DNA from: Lethocerus indicus | Taxonomy: Eukaryota > Arthropoda > Insecta > Hemiptera > Belostomatidae | Length of the DNA stretch: 64,000 bases | NCBI GenBank assembly: GCA_019843655.1 | Contig: JACDQD010000003.1 | Span: forward strand, 3,288,925-3,352,924 | Direction: 5' to 3' | Part shown: positions 45,915-62,511 of the stretch, one piece after another | How positions within the stretch are numbered: the first letter of the stretch is position 1 | Layout of the letters: each line of letters begins with the position of its first letter | Notes under the pieces: generated by a model | The model's input: the letters and a program-made list of their open reading frames with translations, nothing else | What the model was told of the DNA's origin: nothing | The model's database searches: none | Translations under genes and position numbers: made by a program

Positions 45915-47556
45915 TTATTGGTCTCGATTTCACGTCCTTTCCATGTTCTTATTCCTATGGTTCACTATAGCATTGGCCACTAGCACTCTGTCAGGAATAC
46001 AAGACAATGAATCGCCAAATTGATTCAGGACAAGATTGTTCTATATTCTTCATATAGATCCTTTATTTATGTAAATATATTCAAACTATAGACTGGGCCT
46101 ATATTTAAAGTATTCAGTAGGAAAGTTGTACTAAAATTGATCGTTCTTGGAGTTCATCAATATACTGTTATCGCATCCACTTATAGATTACTTGCTTATA
46201 GATAACTCGAAAGAAATAATTTAAAAATGTATTGTTTCCGAATTATGTACCGGTATGGAATGAGCTCATTGATTGGTTGAGCAAAATATTTTAATATTTC
46301 GTATCATTTCCATTTTTTTAACCCCGGCCAACTGGTCCTGTAACTTTGGATTATGTTTTACTGTCAGTAGGGATCTAAATGATTAATACATATAGAGTTG
46401 TCCGTCAGGACTCAGTACGAGAAACCGACCTGCCGTAATAATTATGAGTTGTGAAGTGGGGGTGGAGTTAGGGGTGGCGTATTTTCTATTTCTGGTTGTG
46501 TTGTGCGGGACGAGGGGGTGACATTTGGGGTGGTTTTGTTACGGTGGGGGGCGGTTGGATGGAGGGGCAATTGACGGTTGGCAGTGGGGCGCACGTGACA
46601 CCCCCTGATTTATCGCGCGTGTGCGTGCGCGTGGACGCGCTTCATATGCGGCCACCGGTCACGTGACACCGGCCGGCCTGATAGATTTGTCCACTTTATC
46701 ATCGGAAGGGCTCGTATAGCCGCCGGCCAACTGGGCCCCTAACTACCTCTCGCGCCCGACAGTTTACTATATAACCAATTTCACCATTCAAATATTGGTT
46801 TATACAAGCCGTATATTGGCGGATACACAATTTGAAATAATCCGCACGTTCGAACACGGTCTAATTTCTAAAACTGGGCGGTTTCAGTCGCCCAGTCTAA
46901 TAATATTAACGTTTGCGAATGTCCTTTAGCACTATACTGTTAGTGACAATGGCAGAATAATCTACTGCTATTCGCTTCTGCTATTATCAAACATGATAAT
47001 ACATATCTTTTTTAGATTGCGCCCCGGCCTTGTTCCCTAATCGCTCATTTGGTAATTTTCCAGACCGGTTTGATATTTACCGCCACTAGCAGACTAAAGC
47101 ACAACGTTGTGTTGGGGCGATAACTTTGGAAAATTATCGAATTATCGCCATCTAACACCCGGTACAGTCGTGAGTGGAACCACAACGGACCCTGAGAGCA
47201 CACCCGGGGGAGCTCCAGTCGGAAATAAACTTCACTGTCCTAGGTTATCCTCTCACGGCTATACACGATCTTATTCTAGTAGTATAAGGAATATATTTCA
47301 AAGTACAATTCGGTTCTTAAATTAAGATTTCGCGGAAACGCGTTCAGCGTGTGCGGTGTGGTGCTGGGCCGGTACCCGGTGATATTTTTATTCGGGCCGC
47401 GGACGGATCTCCATGGGCCCGACGACAATGGCGGCATTGATTGCGACCCCAATCGCCAAGTTGGATCCTCAACTCAGATTCTAACCCGGAAAATGAAATT
47501 CGATTTTTCATAAGGGGGCCCTCGGTCGGGCTCAGACCGGAGACACCCCCCCCCCC
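45915..47556. other. Non-coding DNA with a GC-rich patch
   Basis: G-rich sequence spans about 46440-46620, followed by a CpG-rich block at 46600-46760 that includes an E-box palindrome. No exon is supported. Confidence 0.4.
46658..46667. promoter_or_regulatory. CLEAR-like E-box (GTCACGTGAC)
   Basis: The exact 10-bp palindrome GTCACGTGAC matches the binding site of MiT/TFE and USF type bHLH-ZIP factors. It sits inside a CpG-rich block and within a larger imperfect palindrome (CCGG...CCGG). A related site, GTCACGTGAT, is at 62512. No adjacent gene is identified, so function is unproven. Confidence 0.3.
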
Positions 47557-50860
<3,304 letters not shown>

Positions 50861-50861
50861 A

Positions 50862-50932
50862 AGTGGACACAACTACAAGCTGGAACCGCTTGCCGGCGGG
50901 CTACCAGCATTTAGTTGTGTAACGTGTCCACT
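50862..50932 (+). ncRNA. Extended 71-nt hairpin (possible small RNA precursor or tiny MITE)
   Basis: AGTGGACAC (50862-50870) pairs with GTGTCCACT (50924-50932). Inside, ACAACTA can pair with TAGTTGT and GCTGG with CCAGC. The stem is interrupted by bulges around an apical GC-rich loop (CCGCTTGCCGGCGGGC). The length suits a microRNA-like precursor, but the bulges are large and an ancient short inverted-repeat transposon is equally possible. No flanking target duplication was identified. Confidence 0.3.
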
Positions 50933-53900
50933 CAATTAACTATATTGAGTACAGTGTACCATTTCTTGTTTGAAAAATTAAGCTCTGTAATTTTATTATT
51001 CTATATGAGGTTTTTACACCAATGACACATACACCACTCACCGCATAACGAGCATAAATTTTTTTTAGATAATGTATCCTCTTTCGAAGGTGAAAATAAT
51101 AAAATCCTCTTCGGAATTCGGTGCCGAATATTCTGAATATTCGGAAGAGGAAGGAAGGAAATTGAGTACGTTGTTTTCGCGGTCAGATATTTCAACGGGA
51201 GATATTTCATATCGTTAGAGCGGCGTTGCGTAGGCGGTCTGTTATTTAGATTACGATAGAGGGATGGAAAAGTGTGCGAGGGGGGTGTCAAATAAGGGGG
51301 GTGGGGATCATAAAATATGGATTCCCCACCATCCTTCCCCGATTAATAATCCAGATGGGGGAAGTTGGGGGTGATGGTCATCGATCGTTACCGGACTTGC
51401 TCTGGATTCGTGAATCATGGGCCACTGAGTTTACAAAAGAAAAAAACAGCGTTGTTTCGATAAATTAACTCGTGCTATAATTAATCAAAATTAAATATCG
51501 AAATCGAAAATAAAGTGTAAAATCTTTCACTCCATTATGAGTGCCAACCCAATAGGAGTTTTCAACTAGAAGGAGTTTAAAATAACTTTTGACAACTTCT
51601 CTAATTTACAGCATTCTTGAATGGAAATTTGCAAGAAGGATTACAGCAAGTGTATTATTACAATCAGTGAAACTTGTGTTATTTGGCGGCTGTCCATTAA
51701 GTAACAGATTTCTTCTTTCTTTGAAGTATGTTATATTGAAATTTCGCTCTCGTATCAAATTATGTATCCGGATTCTGCTTTAATCCATCACTCCGTACCC
51801 GAAAACGACGACAGAGACCGGGACTTTTAAAAAATGACGGGCGTTTATTTATTTACATATTTACCAGAGTCGTCGGTCGCACGCACTCTCTACACAACCC
51901 GTAATCGTTCAATCGTTGTTTGTCCGAGGGTCTTTCAAAGACCGTCCATTAGCTTTATTGGGACAGAAGTAATTATTCGGCAAGGGGTGTCGTCAATTTC
52001 TCTGACATTGTTTATACCACGCGCTGACTCTATGCACTTGTATACAGACATCTGTATAAATATCGCCGTGTTGTATAATTAATGTAAATTTTCCAGACCG
52101 TATATTGCACGCGTTCTGATCTCCCCCCCCCCCCCACAAGTAATAAAAATTGAAGTCGTATTTACAACTATAGGTTATAACACTATTAACTGTTATTTTC
52201 GTAGACACTCTGCGGAACGCTATATCGGGCGCAGTTAAGGGGTTGAATAACGTCCTTTGGACGTTGCATCGAGACCGTAAATCAGGCCTAGTTTTACTAC
52301 TAAGCGCAATGATGGTGATTTACCGTTGGGTCCAAGGGCCGTAATGCCTCCGAGACGCATAATCTTGCGTATCTTGGGAGGGCTATAAAAGCGGAGGAGG
52401 CCCAGACCCCCGGCCTAAGGGGTTGCGGGGGGATGTTTCAGACAATTATGCGCCCCCATCATTCTGTTCCCTGTATTCCGCGAACATTATTTCCAGAGTC
52501 GAGTTTTCCGGGCTCCAAAAAAGAAAATTTTTCTCTTCTTATTTTTCCGTAATAACAATCACTCACTGGGCGGATTGGAAGTTGGGGATTTCAGAGTTTG
52601 TGCGTGTTCTTCGGGATTATCAGTTCACAAGAAATATTTTATGCTAATACTCACCCTGCCATTGGGCTATTACTTAGGGCTATCGATAGTTGATTACCAA
52701 AAAAAAAATGGGAACCCGAGACGATTCTGCTACTTTTGATGTTTACAAAGGTGCAAAATACTCAATTTAGCATTTTTTTAGCATTTTAGAAATTTTCAAG
52801 CATTTGAATGAACACTTGAGCACTGCTACTGAAGATCTCGCAGGTGATAAACACGCGTGGGCACGTTTTAATGCAATGCGATTATATCCAATTAAACAAC
52901 TTCGTGATTTTTGGCTTATCGTTACAAATAATAACGCGTGAAGTTCCTCCCGGCTCGTAACGTACACGTGTGGGAACGGGTTAATGTTCTCCCTCGGGGT
53001 TAAAGCGGAGGCGGTTAAGGGGGAATGTAGACCTCGGCCGTATTAATGTAGACTCTCCGGCTCAGGTATATACACACGCTCGGCCCCCTAATACATGTAA
53101 CCCACACTGTAAACCATCTTTACAACTGTGTGTTTCAATGTTTAGCGGCAATGGGATGGGAATGGAGTGGGTCACACATATAGGCGGCCGTGGGCTTATA
53201 CCTTTATATAGGCCTTTGAGGGTTAACCGACACCCTCGAGCAGCAAGGAAGGGGCTGGTTTGGGGGGGGGGTCGTTAGCTTAAACGTACGCGTTGCCGCC
53301 AGTTTCCGTTGTGTCTGTGCGTGTTTGTGTATTTTAGTGAATGCATAATTGATAATTAGCCGACCCCCGGTACAGAGCTCGTTTCCTCCGGGCCTCGAGT
53401 ATGTGTTCCAGTGCCGTTATCGCCGGCTCAGAATTGTAATGAACAATGCTGGCGATATTAATTATTCTTACGTTTATAGTCAACGGTTCTAAGGGGTGGT
53501 GGAGGCGGTTCCTGGGACGTGACCGGCTCGGACCCCGGTCCTTGGCCGCGGGGCTTATTACCCGGAATGGACCGTTTATCTTGTTTGCAGCCCCCGTACA
53601 ACCGGCGCTTATGTCCGCGGTGTACCTACACGGCCCAGTAGTTTATAGCCTAGCCCTACACCCACTAATACCCCCGCTCTATATAATAAACGTTTAATAC
53701 TTCACCGCAAAATCGTTTAATTGGCCATTCCTCAGACAATTTTAGACAGCGAAACTTTCACAGATCTCGAATAACTAACTTACGCTGAATACTCTGAAGT
53801 TGACCCCGGACTATTCCGGCATTTTTCCAGCTCCGGCGGAACGGTCTCTGCCCTCTCTCACTGGGGCCTCCCTGTCTTGTCTGCTTCCGATGAAAAAAAA

Positions 53901-55434
53901 ATTAACCCTTTATACCTCCGTTATAGAAATCCTCACTTTTGGCAATCGGTATAATTCTAGTCTCTGAGAAATTTTTGTACGGATCATTGTCTTGTAAACT
54001 GAAATTTAGAAAAGTTCCTACTACTCGTCGGGCTGTACGTTACAAACGACGCTAGTAATGAGTGATAAAACCCGTTTTTCAAATAAATATCTTCTAAAAT
54101 AGATATTTTTTTTAGTAAATAACGCCGACAGGAGCTCACTACCGTTCTAATACGTACCCCAAGCTATCGTGGGGCACTTTACTCGGTGCTTCTAAATCTG
54201 TAGTACCATTTAGGATAATGCGAGTATTAATTCAAAAAGAGAAAGGAAATGGGAACACAAAAAGAAGTTCAGAAACGGGCATTAATAAGTTTTAAAGGGA
54301 GGTACCTCGGGTTTTCGGGTCGGGTAGGGTAGAGGAGCCCGCCTTTCCATGTAAGCTTTATTGCTCTATGCTTTTAAGGTAAATGGCGCTGGCCGGGGGG
54401 AAGTCTCGAGACGAGGGGACCCGTTTTCAGTTAAACGACGAACCCCGGGACTTAATAAAATGGCGATGGAAGTCTAATCCGTCCACGGACCCGGGTAGGG
54501 GATCGGGGGGTGGTTTTGGGGGTAGGCGGGAGGGGCCCAAGAAGCTTCGGCGATACTCCTAATTAGAAACCGCCTAGTAATTAGCCCATTCACAATTGGT
54601 AGCAGAGCTCAGATTTAACCGTAATTGAGATGCACCCTTTTTCTCAACCCCTCCTCCTTTAAAATGTAGTGGGATTTATTCATTATCGTCTAATCTGATA
54701 ATACCGGATTTAACCGTCGCGTTATAAAGTCGATTTTTTACTTCCTAATTCTATCTTCTACTAATTCAGCACAATTTTAAACTTTTTCGCTTGTTTAATA
54801 TGTAAGTTGGCAACAGTGCCGTCAAAGGACGAAAGGAACCAACGGAGCACCTGCGCTCTCCCTATTGTATTATAATGTATAAAAGGATAAGGAAGGGTCA
54901 TAGAGGAAACATATTTCTGTTATTAAACCTTTCTTAACTTGTGTTGATATATACAACTATACCGACCCTTCTATAGCCATTACTTTGTTACTGGAACTTA
55001 TATTTTACTTAGGATAATTACAACAATCGTGAAAGATGCAATGTCGACTCCGATTGACGGGATTCCGCCTTCGGTTAGAACTTTTCGATGAACATACTCT
55101 CATTATAAACGGACGTTCTGCTAGTTTGTATATTAAATGAGGTTAATTTAATACGCAGCTACAGCTTGTTGAGGTGTTCGGTCGCACCCCCCCATTTTGG
55201 GGTTGAAACCAGTATATTGCGTTCGACGGGTTGTAACGCGTTTCTTAGGGGGGTCCCAATAGGTGTGGGCGCCTAGAATATTGGCGGGGAGGATTACCCG
55301 CGGGTCCTTAGGGCTCGAAGGGTGGTGAAAAGCTACCGGCGCGCGTATTAATATTTGCAGAGCGCGGGGCTTCTCGCCAACAAGGAGGCATATTCCTCCA
55401 GCGCCTGTAGGTTTCGCCGCCGTTCAATATTTAA
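50933..55434. other. Non-coding DNA
   Basis: Poly-C lies at about 52123-52135 and a possible module relic at about 52820-52841 (GCTACTGAAGATCTCGC). The frame at 53446-53697 lies in GC-rich DNA but has no recognised domain. Nothing else is supported. Confidence 0.4.
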
Positions 55435-55435
55435 G

Positions 55436-55551
55436 ATATTTGCCGGCACGAAATTGACGTTATCCGGCGGGGAAAGGAAACGGAACTCATTAATCCGTCG
55501 GGGACGCCCTTTGAGACCGAGGACGTTCCTGCGGAACTGGATGACGGGCAG
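55436..55551 (+). CDS. Candidate internal coding exon, unknown protein
   Basis: After an acceptor-like TTCAATATTTAAG ending at 55435, the plus frame is open and reads CRHEIDVIRRGKETELINPS then GTPFETEDVPAELDDGQ up to 55551, where CAG meets a possible donor GTATCC. The balance of charged residues and the many G/C third positions in an AT-rich region look like real coding sequence, unlike other frames here. If that donor is not used, the frame continues through FLPQWVAAVLVKTSR to a stop at 55711-55713, with another donor-like GTATGA at 55708. An in-frame TAA lies just before the exon (55432-55434), so splicing would be required. I cannot name the protein. The acceptor tract is poor, which lowers confidence. 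Confidence 0.35.
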
Positions 55552-55719
55552 GTATCCTTCCTGCCGCAGTGGGTTGCTGCCGTCCTCGTTAAAACGTCAC
55601 GGGGGGGAGGGGAATGGGGTGCTTTGCTAGGAAAGGGGGAATATTCTAGGGTAGAATGGACAAATAAATTAGTGTTCGAACACATCAATTTCAAAGAACA
55701 CCAGGCGGTATGAGAAAAA

Positions 55720-56840
55720 ATACATAGGTCTGAACGGAACTTCATTGCATATTTCTTTCTAGTCCTAACAGTTAATAATTGCGGAATCTACTTCTATTCA
55801 AAAACTATCGACAAATTTAAAATTATTCTGAAATCATGTATTTGTACTGCGAAAAAGCGTGACCACCACTATAATAGTATACATCCATTATTATAGTAAT
55901 ATTTTTATTAAACTCGTATAAAGACCCAAACATATACATTTCAAAGTGGTATATACAAAATTTTGTAATAAGCTATATACTAAGCCGGTTTCATTAAATT
56001 GGTGGCGTACAGATGATTGATAAGTACGAAAGATATTATTGAATTTTGAGCTTTACAATTTCTTCGGTTTATCGGATTGTGGCTCGACAGGACTGACGTA
56101 ATTTTCGACAGTGTTTATTTGAAATTGAGACATTTTTGGCGGTACGCGCCGTGGGTTAGAAATAGAGGTTTTCTGGCGGCAATGAGTGCTATTCTGCCCC
56201 TTCGTTGGGAAACATCTTTAGAGTTGAACCCACCGGTTGCCAGTTGTGTTGTTAGACGGTCTGAAAACCCGTCCCTTCCGTTGTTTGCCCGCTTTGCCGG
56301 GCCCTTCCTCAGCCTCTGTACCGGCCTCCCTTTAGACCGAAGGGCGTGGTCTGAAGAAGCAAAGCCCCTTTACAGGTACAATTAGTTGTGCATTTTCACT
56401 GCAGTTAGTTGTAGACCGAGGTGTGCCCTGTCTGTCTCTCTCTCTCTCGGGACAAAAAACGACCTCAGTTCCTCCTACTGAGACATACTTCCCGAACTGT
56501 TACATCTATTCGTTAACGACTCTAACACTTAAACCTCTCGGTATTTATTGTAAAATAAATAGTTTTAACACAATTTTGAAAAAAATTATTTTTATTTTTA
56601 ACATAATCTCCATTTAGGAACACAAATCGGTCTGGAAATTGATCATTCCCGTTTTTCAAAGCTTACAAAATAACTGTTCACCATATCAGATCATCTTCTT
56701 ATTTAGACTCTTCGGTACTTATTGGTTGGCTTTAATTTCAAATTTGAATACGACGATATTAACTAAAGGCCACCGAATGTATTCTTAGAATAAATTATTT
56801 TAATATTACTATTGCGTACATCATAACAGTGAATCGTGTA
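55720..56840. other. Non-coding DNA
   Basis: The 102-codon frame at 56077-56385 has no recognised motif. CCCCTTTACAG then GTACAA at 56377 is a weak acceptor-donor pair. No repeat is seen apart from a short CT run at about 56432-56447. Confidence 0.4.
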
Positions 56841-56874
56841 CTAACGATTTCTTTATTTTTGTTTCAGGTAATAA
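56838..56874 (+). promoter_or_regulatory. Strong acceptor joined to donor-like GTAATA, junction 56867/56868
   Basis: TGTACTAAC gives a perfect branch-point match at 56838-56846. It is followed by the tract GATTTCTTTATTTTTGTTTC and AG at 56867, then GTAATAAG. This is the best acceptor in the window. It may be a recursive splice site or the acceptor of the 41-nt exon that follows. Confidence 0.5.
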
Positions 56875-56908
56875 GATGTCCAGTATTTGTAACTGCGAAG
56901 AATTACAG
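56868..56908 (+). CDS. Possible 41-nt microexon
   Basis: Between the strong acceptor at 56867 and a donor-like GTCAGG at 56909 lie 41 bases with two open frames. One gives VIRCPVFVTAKNY, and another gives NKMSSICNCEELQ, which contains a possible start codon. The length is not a multiple of three. It could be a true microexon, or a transiently defined exon of the kind that accompanies recursive splice sites. There is no homology to judge by. The donor (ACAG before GTCAGG) is moderate. Confidence 0.3.
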
Positions 56909-57262
56909 GTCAGGTTGAATTTCTATCTAAAATAACAGTCGCGTTTCGAATATTATTCGGTTGGTTCGTACAATCTGAAAAATGCCGAGGAACTGGGCCG
57001 TATAATTAGGTTTTATGTATTAAAAATGTTTGCAATGTCGCAAATCAAGAAAGCGTATTACATGCGAACACCCAAAGTTTTCGGTTCAATCTCCGATATA
57101 GAGTGAAATTGCAGCGTTTCCCGTTAAGTGACCGGGCACTTGGGCGGAATTTTTCATCGCAGCGAACGTGCCGGCCGAAAATGAAAACCCGAAAGGGAGC
57201 CGGGAATGTTCTCGGTTCCCTCTCATTACTCAAGTTCAACTCCGCTTAAATCTGAGTCTTAA

Positions 57263-57279
57263 GCGGCGGCGGCGGCGGC
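57263..57279 (+). repeat. (GCG)n trinucleotide repeat
   Basis: About six GCG units. Confidence 0.9.
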
Positions 57280-60200
57280 TGAACAAGGGCAGAAATATGT
57301 AGGAAACAATTTGCTTTTGGATTTGAAATATCCTCCAAAGGGGGGGCGGGGGTTGGTTGGGGCGAAGGGACGTGTGTGTGTGTGTGCGTGTTACGCCTTT
57401 CTCGGCCGCTTAATATTAGACTCCCCTCTGGGGCTGACAAATGGCCGGCACGTTCTCACAGTAATTTCACCCCTTCGCAAGGGGGCCCAAGTGTCTGCGG
57501 CCGAAGCGCCTTTTAAAAACGGAACAATTTCCCGGCTAACGATTTATTATTTTTATTTTCCACCCGGCCGGCCATATTTTCAGTACGGACGAGCATACAC
57601 TTACAGAAGTTTAAGCACTGGGCTTCGGCATCCTCCTATATTCGGCGACGAAGGAAAGAGTACTTGTCAGGCCCCGAATAAGTTGATTATGAGTTTTCTC
57701 CCGCAGTCAGTAGACAACGCATTCGCTTCCAGAGACGACAAGGACGAGACCGCGATGACGAGGAAATGAATTATTTCGGGTAGTATTGAGAGCAAAATAT
57801 TCGCTGAATACCCACTGGACGAGAGAATGAGCTATTAAAAATAGTAGGGGACGAACATACTGCACTGTACTACTGAAATAATGTTAGGATATAATCTGAT
57901 TATTGGTATTGATAGGTAAGAAATATATTTTTAACCACAGTGACAATCATCAGCGTGATGCTTCATCGGCAGCCAAAATATATCAAGAATATAATTTGAT
58001 CTAGAATAGACCAGTGAGACTACCTGTACTCATAGCACTATCACTAATCCTAGGGTACACGCTGTAGTAAAAGTTACTGTCAACTTGTATTGGAGTTATT
58101 CATGAATAACCATCGTGAATATAAGTTCGTGGTAGATTCAATTCGGTCTCTATTGCTTTTATGTCCCTAGACTCGGAATGGGCAGTGTTTTTATAATGCT
58201 CCAATAGAATTATTATTATAGGGTATAATAATATATATTAAGGGAGCCAACAATTGGGCATAGTTGTGTTGGAGTGATGGTTGGGGGCCGTTGAAAGCCC
58301 CCGGGGGCCCTCTGGACGTCAATCCAAACGTCCCGCTTTGACTGACAAAGCACTCCTCCAACAGGCTTCTAAGAGTTTTACATTCTTGTTTTTGTTTTTT
58401 CTTTTTCTTTTTTTTTAATTCTTGTTGTGTTATAACTTTTTTATCACGCCCCGCCCTTCTCCGTTTTGACCGTCGACATCTGGACCGTTCGACTCGAACT
58501 TAGCTTTTTTTTTTATCAAAGACTAACATCTGAATGATGTACAAATAACGTAATGGAGCCGCTCACTGTAACTATAATGAATTAACGGTTTGAGAACAGC
58601 AGTGTGTTGAATTGTGTACTTAAGTTTGATTGGGAGTGATTGTACCCTTGTAAAAGTAGTAATACTGTAGTACTAAAATTCGATCCTTAGTTCTACATAG
58701 AATTGTTCCCGGTTGTATTCATTACAGTATTGTCACTCTTTAAACGATAAAAAAATGTAAAATATTTTTACGAGAAGGGTGATAAATAGAATTTAAATGT
58801 AAATACATTACGTCCTCCATTTGGCCTTCTGATTCTATAATATGCAGATATTGGTACATAATTTGCACGAACAATGCAAAATGAGTGACTAACATAACAA
58901 ATGACTAAATGAGCGAAAGTTTCATCGACCGGAACTCGAATTGTCGATGACCAACTTCCTGTAATATCGCGCAATGATGAAAAGGGTTGACCTCTGCCGA
59001 ACACCACTAGATCCTACAGAATAACTCTTTCCATCTTGGAAACTGTTGGATATTGCACGCAGGTATAAAACGATGCGGGGCTGATTTTGATTTGATTTCG
59101 TGCGAGGATTCGCCGAAAAAATTCGCACTCTAATTCAACAACTGAAGCCCCTCTCTTCGGGACGACGTATTGGCTGCCTCCTCCTCCCCCTGGGGTATTA
59201 TCCCGTCTCGATGTGCAATTGTATTTGTGCACGGTCACGAAAGGCTCATCACGGGGGGCTCTCATTATGCGTTTATTAATTTGTGGACAAGCAAAGTGGA
59301 ATGCATTTCAGATGGGCCCCTCGTGCAGTCAGGCAAAAGTGTCACGCGCTCACGCCACATCGACTCCACTCCTCTTCCTTCGTGTTATATATTCGCTTTT
59401 ATGAATTCATTATGTAATGAACTTGCATCTCGGCTCGGCATGCGAACGCCTCTATCATAGTTGCGCAATAGTCGGCGAGCGAAATTGTACCTTGAATATT
59501 TCAAAACGACCGTTGCTTTCTGTTTACAGTCACAAATGTACAGTACAATGATGTTGAAGTAGCGCCAGTAACAAATTGGGCATAGCGGATGGAAAAACCC
59601 TCATTTTCTTAAATTTTATTTATATATTTATCTTGTATATTTAGATCGTGCAGCCACTTCCTTACCAGGAATTTGTTATATTTTTGTATGGCAAGTACTG
59701 TATGTAGGATGAGGTTGGAGATCATGGAAGGGTGCATAATATTTTCGACTGTAAAATTTGGATTCTCCTGATATTTGTTGGTTCGTCCAAACACCATTGT
59801 TGGTTGTATATTTTATTCCGAATGAATGTGGGAAAATCATATTCAAGTAGTGTCCACGACCATATTAATATATAAACAATTTGAACTTTCGAGTAGCTGA
59901 TTTTGATTTACTGAATTTTTAACTGTATAGGATTAATGATTTTAAAGGAATTCCTGTTACTGTATGACGGTAGTCGTAATTTACTGGTAACGCATTTTAT
60001 CTGATATTCAATAAAAAATGCTGTATATACTTGAGTATTATTTGAGTGTGACTGGAAGACATTTTCCAGTAGTGTTAAGCGCAACGATTTTCACTGGATC
60101 CAACGGGCGGAAACGTTCGGCCTCAAAGAGTTAGTGGGGAAACAAATTTTCTTGACCTTTACCGGTGCGTGTCGGGACCACACGTGTTATGTTCATCCCC

Positions 60201-60544
60201 ATAAGCCTTCTATTCCTCCTACTCCCCCTTCTCCTCCTATTCCCTTTATCTTATCTCATCTTTATACCTCATTTATCAAGAGGTTTCCTGCCCCGTGCAC
60301 GCTCGCCCACCGCTCAACCAATTCCATTTATATTTGGCGTTCGATAAAGAGTGTCGGCCTCCACACGATTCGATGTTCTTCTAAATGATGTTTTCTGAGC
60401 TCGGAAATACGGTTTTATATATTTATGTATGTGGAAATACAGGTATATACTTTCAACGCGGAATCATCTTCTCAAGGTTTCAAGGTGCTAGCCTACTCGC
60501 AGTAAAGCGGAATTAAGCAAATCGTATTGACAGCTGAATACGAT

Positions 60545-60567
60545 AATGCGGAATATTATTCCGCATT
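60545..60567. repeat. Perfect 10-bp palindrome with 3-bp spacer
   Basis: AATGCGGAAT and ATTCCGCATT are separated by ATT. It could be a dimeric binding site or a chance palindrome. Confidence 0.7.
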
Positions 60568-62511
60568 ACTCTAAATTGCCGTAAACAACATAAAATTGAC
60601 GGTATTAGTGACGGTCGATAAATGTAGAATTTGACCCATATATATTGTCTATGCGCAGTATAACAGAGAGAGAGAGAGATCTGGGAGCTGGGGTACGCAA
60701 TAATGATTTAAATTGCGTGTTGTGAACCGTAATAATTAGATGAGACGATATTGTTTCGGCCTAATGTATAGTGCGTCGATCGGTGGCTACCCAACCGATT
60801 ATTAGCGACGGTGATCGAGCAACAGGAAACATCAATTACACTCGGCGATAATGCTCCCCGTTTTATGCGTTTCAAACTTAATTGCGTTATATTGTTGAAA
60901 ATTAAACAACGCGTCACTTTGAAATTACGGCGTGAATGAATTGAGCAATGTTTGCGGTGTCGTCGTATCAATAAATTATCGCTTTTTGCCCACTGGCCAA
61001 CGACGAAAATAAAGCTTTTTAATAAATATAAAACGAAGAAAGAGTATCTAATTTTCATATTGCTCTTCCTCGGCCGTTCCAAACGTCTGAAATGTTGTAT
61101 ATGAAAAGCGCATTTGGGGCTTAGTTCTAAGGGCTGCGTATTATTCGAACTGTTCCGACTAACTCCGGGTCAATGGGCGATGTAATTAATTAACATCATT
61201 GAGACACCGATATCCATTTCTGAACTCCCCACCAACGCTGAATACCGTGCCCGAGTTCGAGTTGGGCATTCACTTCGGTTCCCAGCGAGTCATATCTCAA
61301 CCCTTAATTGCGAAACCGCCCGGCCGAGACCTTGGGCCCCTCAAGGCGCATTTACCAGGGACAATAGAGCTGGCATTCGACCTGACCGTACATAAACCGT
61401 ACATATCCGCATTTTTCCAGGTGGAAAAATTAGTTATCGATCGCTTCGCGGGAATGTTGTACATTAGCATATTATAATGGACGATCGAAATCATTTTGTG
61501 TTCTCTCCCCCTCGCAGAGTACGCGTCAATAGTCATTTGTACGAAGAGTTATTTTTTACAACATCGGCGCGACAAAATTTCTGGATGTCGCGACTTTGAA
61601 TCAATTTGTAGCGGATTTTTCTTTCACGTCGATACCGAAATTTCCCCTAGACGAGCGGCGGTCAGTGGGGGACCGACGAGTCACAATCCCGAGGGACTTC
61701 AGGTGTATGGAGGGCCCCGAGTGCACTCCATTCAGACCCCGGTGAAGGAATGCCCGAAGCGGACAACACCCGAGAGGGCCCCGGCGGGAGGAAAGGGCAT
61801 AAACCCTTAGTGTGGAAACCGCTCGGGTGGTTTCCAAACGCGGGAAAAATCCCCTAGGGGAGAGGTCGACCCCTGCCCCACCCGAGGGTCTCCCCTCAGT
61901 ATTACCGTTCAGACAGTGATAAGTCAAGTTCTTGTCACCGAAACCTTCGCTCATTTATTTAAAACATTGTAATTTACTAAACACTACTTTACTAAAAGTA
62001 GTGTATATGTTGTGTCGGGTATTATCCGCGGCCAAACTAACCTAATAGATATCATAAATTGAACTGGATTAGTGGAACCTATGTCCAAACCATGTTATTC
62101 AGTATCTAATATTAGGCTTCAATTTTCTCCGTGTATATTTTTACTGTCTGACCGGTGAAAACTAGTCACTTTCATGATGAAATTTGTGTTCCACTATAAA
62201 GTCTTGGACGCTAGTGTCTTAAACCTCTAGAGGTGTTTAAGCTCCTCGGTAGGTTGCCACCGGTGGGACATTGCCTCAGGAGGCAATCGGGGTCTGATTT
62301 TAGCGACGGGACAGGCCTCATGGAGGTGAGTAATTAATAGCGTTAGCCGGGTTCCCTTCTGGGCAATACAACATTGCCAATTATGTTGCCCTTTATCGGC
62401 CCCTGTATCGATCCCGTCAGGCCTCCGCTGATATATTATTGTTATCCCAGAGAAACACGGATTATAGACGCGATTCATAGACCGATAGGTGCAATTCGTG
62501 ACGTAACGCCG

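Noticed and set aside
51541..51553. GCCAACCCAATA resembling the right end of the mariner MITE
   Set aside because: Only about 12 bases match and no partner terminus or body similarity is found nearby; too short to call.
61410..61426. CATTTTTCCAG followed by GTGGAA as a sixth recursive splice site
   Set aside because: The acceptor is acceptable but GTGGAA is a poor donor; including it would weaken the set.
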